From JAYEHK01 sp034659475 (GTDB taxonomy: Bacteria; Bacillota; Syntrophomonadia; Syntrophomonadales; Syntrophomonadaceae), in NCBI GenBank assembly GCA_034659475.1, contig JAYEHK010000108.1:1-14679 (forward strand): a stretch of DNA of 14,679 nt. Direction: 5' to 3'. Numbering within the stretch: the first letter of the stretch is position 1; each line of letters begins with the position of its first letter. Position numbers and translations under genes: made by a program. The notes beneath the pieces were generated by a model. The model was not told the DNA's origin, made no database searches, and was given only the letters and a program-made list of their open reading frames with translations. Below, in pieces: positions 13,990 through 14,679 of this stretch.

Positions 13990-14169
13990 ATGGACAAAGC
14001 GAGTTTATTAAAGGGGTTAATCATTGCTGTATTAATCTATTACCTCATAAAAGGAATCCTATTTCTTCTCCTGTACCATGTGCTGGCTAAAGTTGAGGAA
14101 AGAGGCCTGGAAAGAGCGGCGAAAAACCGAAAGGCGATCGAAGAGATGCGTAGAAGGAGAAGTTGGTAG
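13990..14169 (+). CDS. Small single-span membrane protein, unknown function
   Basis: I do not recognise this 59-residue protein. Residues about 6-33 form one long hydrophobic segment (LLKGLIIAVLIYYLIKGILF and onward). A strongly basic amphipathic tail follows (VEERGLERAAKNRKAIEEMR, ending RRRRSW). By the positive-inside rule the tail should be cytoplasmic. ATG 13990 is preferred because AAGAGG (13976-13981) is 8 bases upstream; the in-frame ATG 13984 is too close to that SD. It lies between the atp operon and another small single-span protein gene, probably in one transcript with it. No function is proposed. Confidence 0.65.
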   Translation: MDKASLLKGLIIAVLIYYLIKGILFLLLYHVLAKVEERGLERAAKNRKAIEEMRRRRSW

Positions 14170-14234
14170 GGGTTTTATGAGATGAGAATTGTTGTGTCTT
14201 AATGGTTTATTCATGTCAAAATGAGGTGAAGAAT

Positions 14235-14429
14235 GTGCAGAGCAAGTTTTTGTTACTCATTGCTCTTGTATTCGTTATAACGCTGGGTTTTAGTATTATG
14301 ATCTGGAGACAGACCATACAAATTGAGAAAAAAGCAATGGTTGCCAAACAACGCCAGAAGGCGTACGAAAAAGAACTTCGCAAACAACTCTGGGAAGAGC
14401 GGCAGAAGACCCTAACGACAGAAGAATAA
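14235..14429 (+). CDS. Small membrane-anchored charged protein, unknown function
   Basis: I do not recognise this 64-residue protein. Residues 4-24 form a membrane span (KFLLLIALVFVITLGFSIMI), and the remaining 40 residues are rich in Lys, Glu, Gln and Arg and should form a continuous helix or coiled coil in the cytoplasm. GTG 14235 is chosen because AGGTG (14224-14228) is 6 bases upstream. An in-frame ATG at 14202 would put the SD inside the gene and has none of its own. The SD-to-start segment closely resembles that of rpmE. It lies 65 bases after the previous small gene and is closed by a terminator; its topology is similar to that gene, but I see no clear homology between them. Confidence 0.6.
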   Translation: MQSKFLLLIALVFVITLGFSIMIWRQTIQIEKKAMVAKQRQKAYEKELRKQLWEERQKTLTTEE

Positions 14430-14435
14430 ATTCTC

Positions 14436-14464
14436 ATACCCGTTGAGCAATCAACGGGTATTTT
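14436..14464 (+). terminator. Rho-independent terminator with GCAA tetraloop
   Basis: ATACCCGTTGA (14436-14446) / TCAACGGGTAT (14451-14461), a perfect 11-bp stem closed by the GNRA loop GCAA, followed by TTTATT. It starts 6 bases after the stop of the small protein gene. Confidence 0.9.
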
Positions 14465-14504
14465 ATTCCCTAAAACGTCATATTAGATAGATAATGCGCA
14501 GTAA

Positions 14505-14566
14505 AGTTGGTCAGTTGGTCAGTTGGTTAGTTGGTTAGTTGGTTAGTTGGTCAGTTGGACAGTTGG
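14505..14566. repeat. Tandem octamer array, 8 copies of AGTTGG+NN
   Basis: AGTTGG starts at 14505 and recurs every 8 bases to 14561, giving 8 copies. The spacers are TC, TC, TT, TT, TT, TC and AC. This is the reverse complement of the unit at 251-352. Both arrays are bounded by TAAAGTTGG on the side toward the window centre and by AGTTGGAAA on the outer side, when read in this orientation. Confidence 0.9.
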
Positions 14567-14595
14567 AAAACTGAATAGGGTGTAGAATGGGACAA

Positions 14596-14679
14596 GCGGT
14601 GTCTGACCCCAACAATATTGGAACTCTGCGTATCTAGATAATTGGGTGGTAACGCTGCATGAAGGGAGCCAGGCTCCTA
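14596..14679. repeat. REP-like dispersed repeat, right copy
   Basis: GCGGTGTCTGACCCC (14596-14610) and, at the window edge, GGAGCC-A-GGCTCC (14665-14677), a perfect 6-bp palindrome within a motif shared in inverse orientation with 35-57. The motif order relative to the octamer array is the same as at the left end, but the distance between motifs differs (46 bases here, 4 there). It may continue beyond the window. No gene is visible between 14430 and the end. Confidence 0.5.

Overview
The window looks like core chromosome of an anaerobic, low-to-moderate GC Bacillota. A clostridial lineage of the Peptococcaceae/Desulfitobacteriaceae kind is my inference from protein style and gene order; no 16S or other decisive marker is present. 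All genes are on the + strand. Gene order follows the block known from Bacillus subtilis (rpmE, prfA, prmC, ywlC, mntP, ywlE, ywlF, then the atp operon). Here a dCMP deaminase/MazG-like pair lies just before atp, where B. subtilis has genes including glyA and upp.

Layout. 1-534 has no gene but carries dispersed-repeat material: a REP-like fragment, an imperfect hairpin and an 8-bp-period CCAACT array of 13 copies, followed by an extended -10 promoter for rpmE. rpmE (535-738) is closed by two consecutive hairpins. 892-1054 is a remnant of a DUF1385 (YqhQ-like) gene that appears to keep its two ends but to have lost the middle. 1124-4638 is a tightly packed run prfA-prmC-ywlC-mntP with abutting or overlapping genes: translation termination, release-factor methylation, tRNA t6A synthesis and manganese export. 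4784-5745 holds an arginine-phosphatase-type LMW phosphatase and ribose-5-phosphate isomerase B. 5805-6595 is the translationally coupled dCMP deaminase/MazG pair.

6596-6873 is a regulatory gap with a 14-bp perfect palindrome and a candidate promoter. It leads into a complete F1Fo ATP synthase operon: atpZ/I-like, atpB, atpE, atpF, atpH, atpA, atpG, atpD, atpC (6874-13759), ended by a strong terminator. Inside it, a 13-bp perfect stem-loop separates atpE from atpF, AtpF has an unusual N-terminal signal-like extension, and the c subunit has an E-T ion site without the Na+-type glutamine.

After atpC, two small single-span membrane proteins of unknown function sit behind their own candidate promoter and a roughly 130-nt leader. 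The window then ends with a second copy of the octamer array and REP-like motifs in inverted orientation to those at the left end. I found no convincing undescribed defence or mobile system. The most noteworthy items are the inverted composite repeats at both ends, the DUF1385 remnant, the atpE-atpF hairpin, the AtpF extension and the c-ring ion site.
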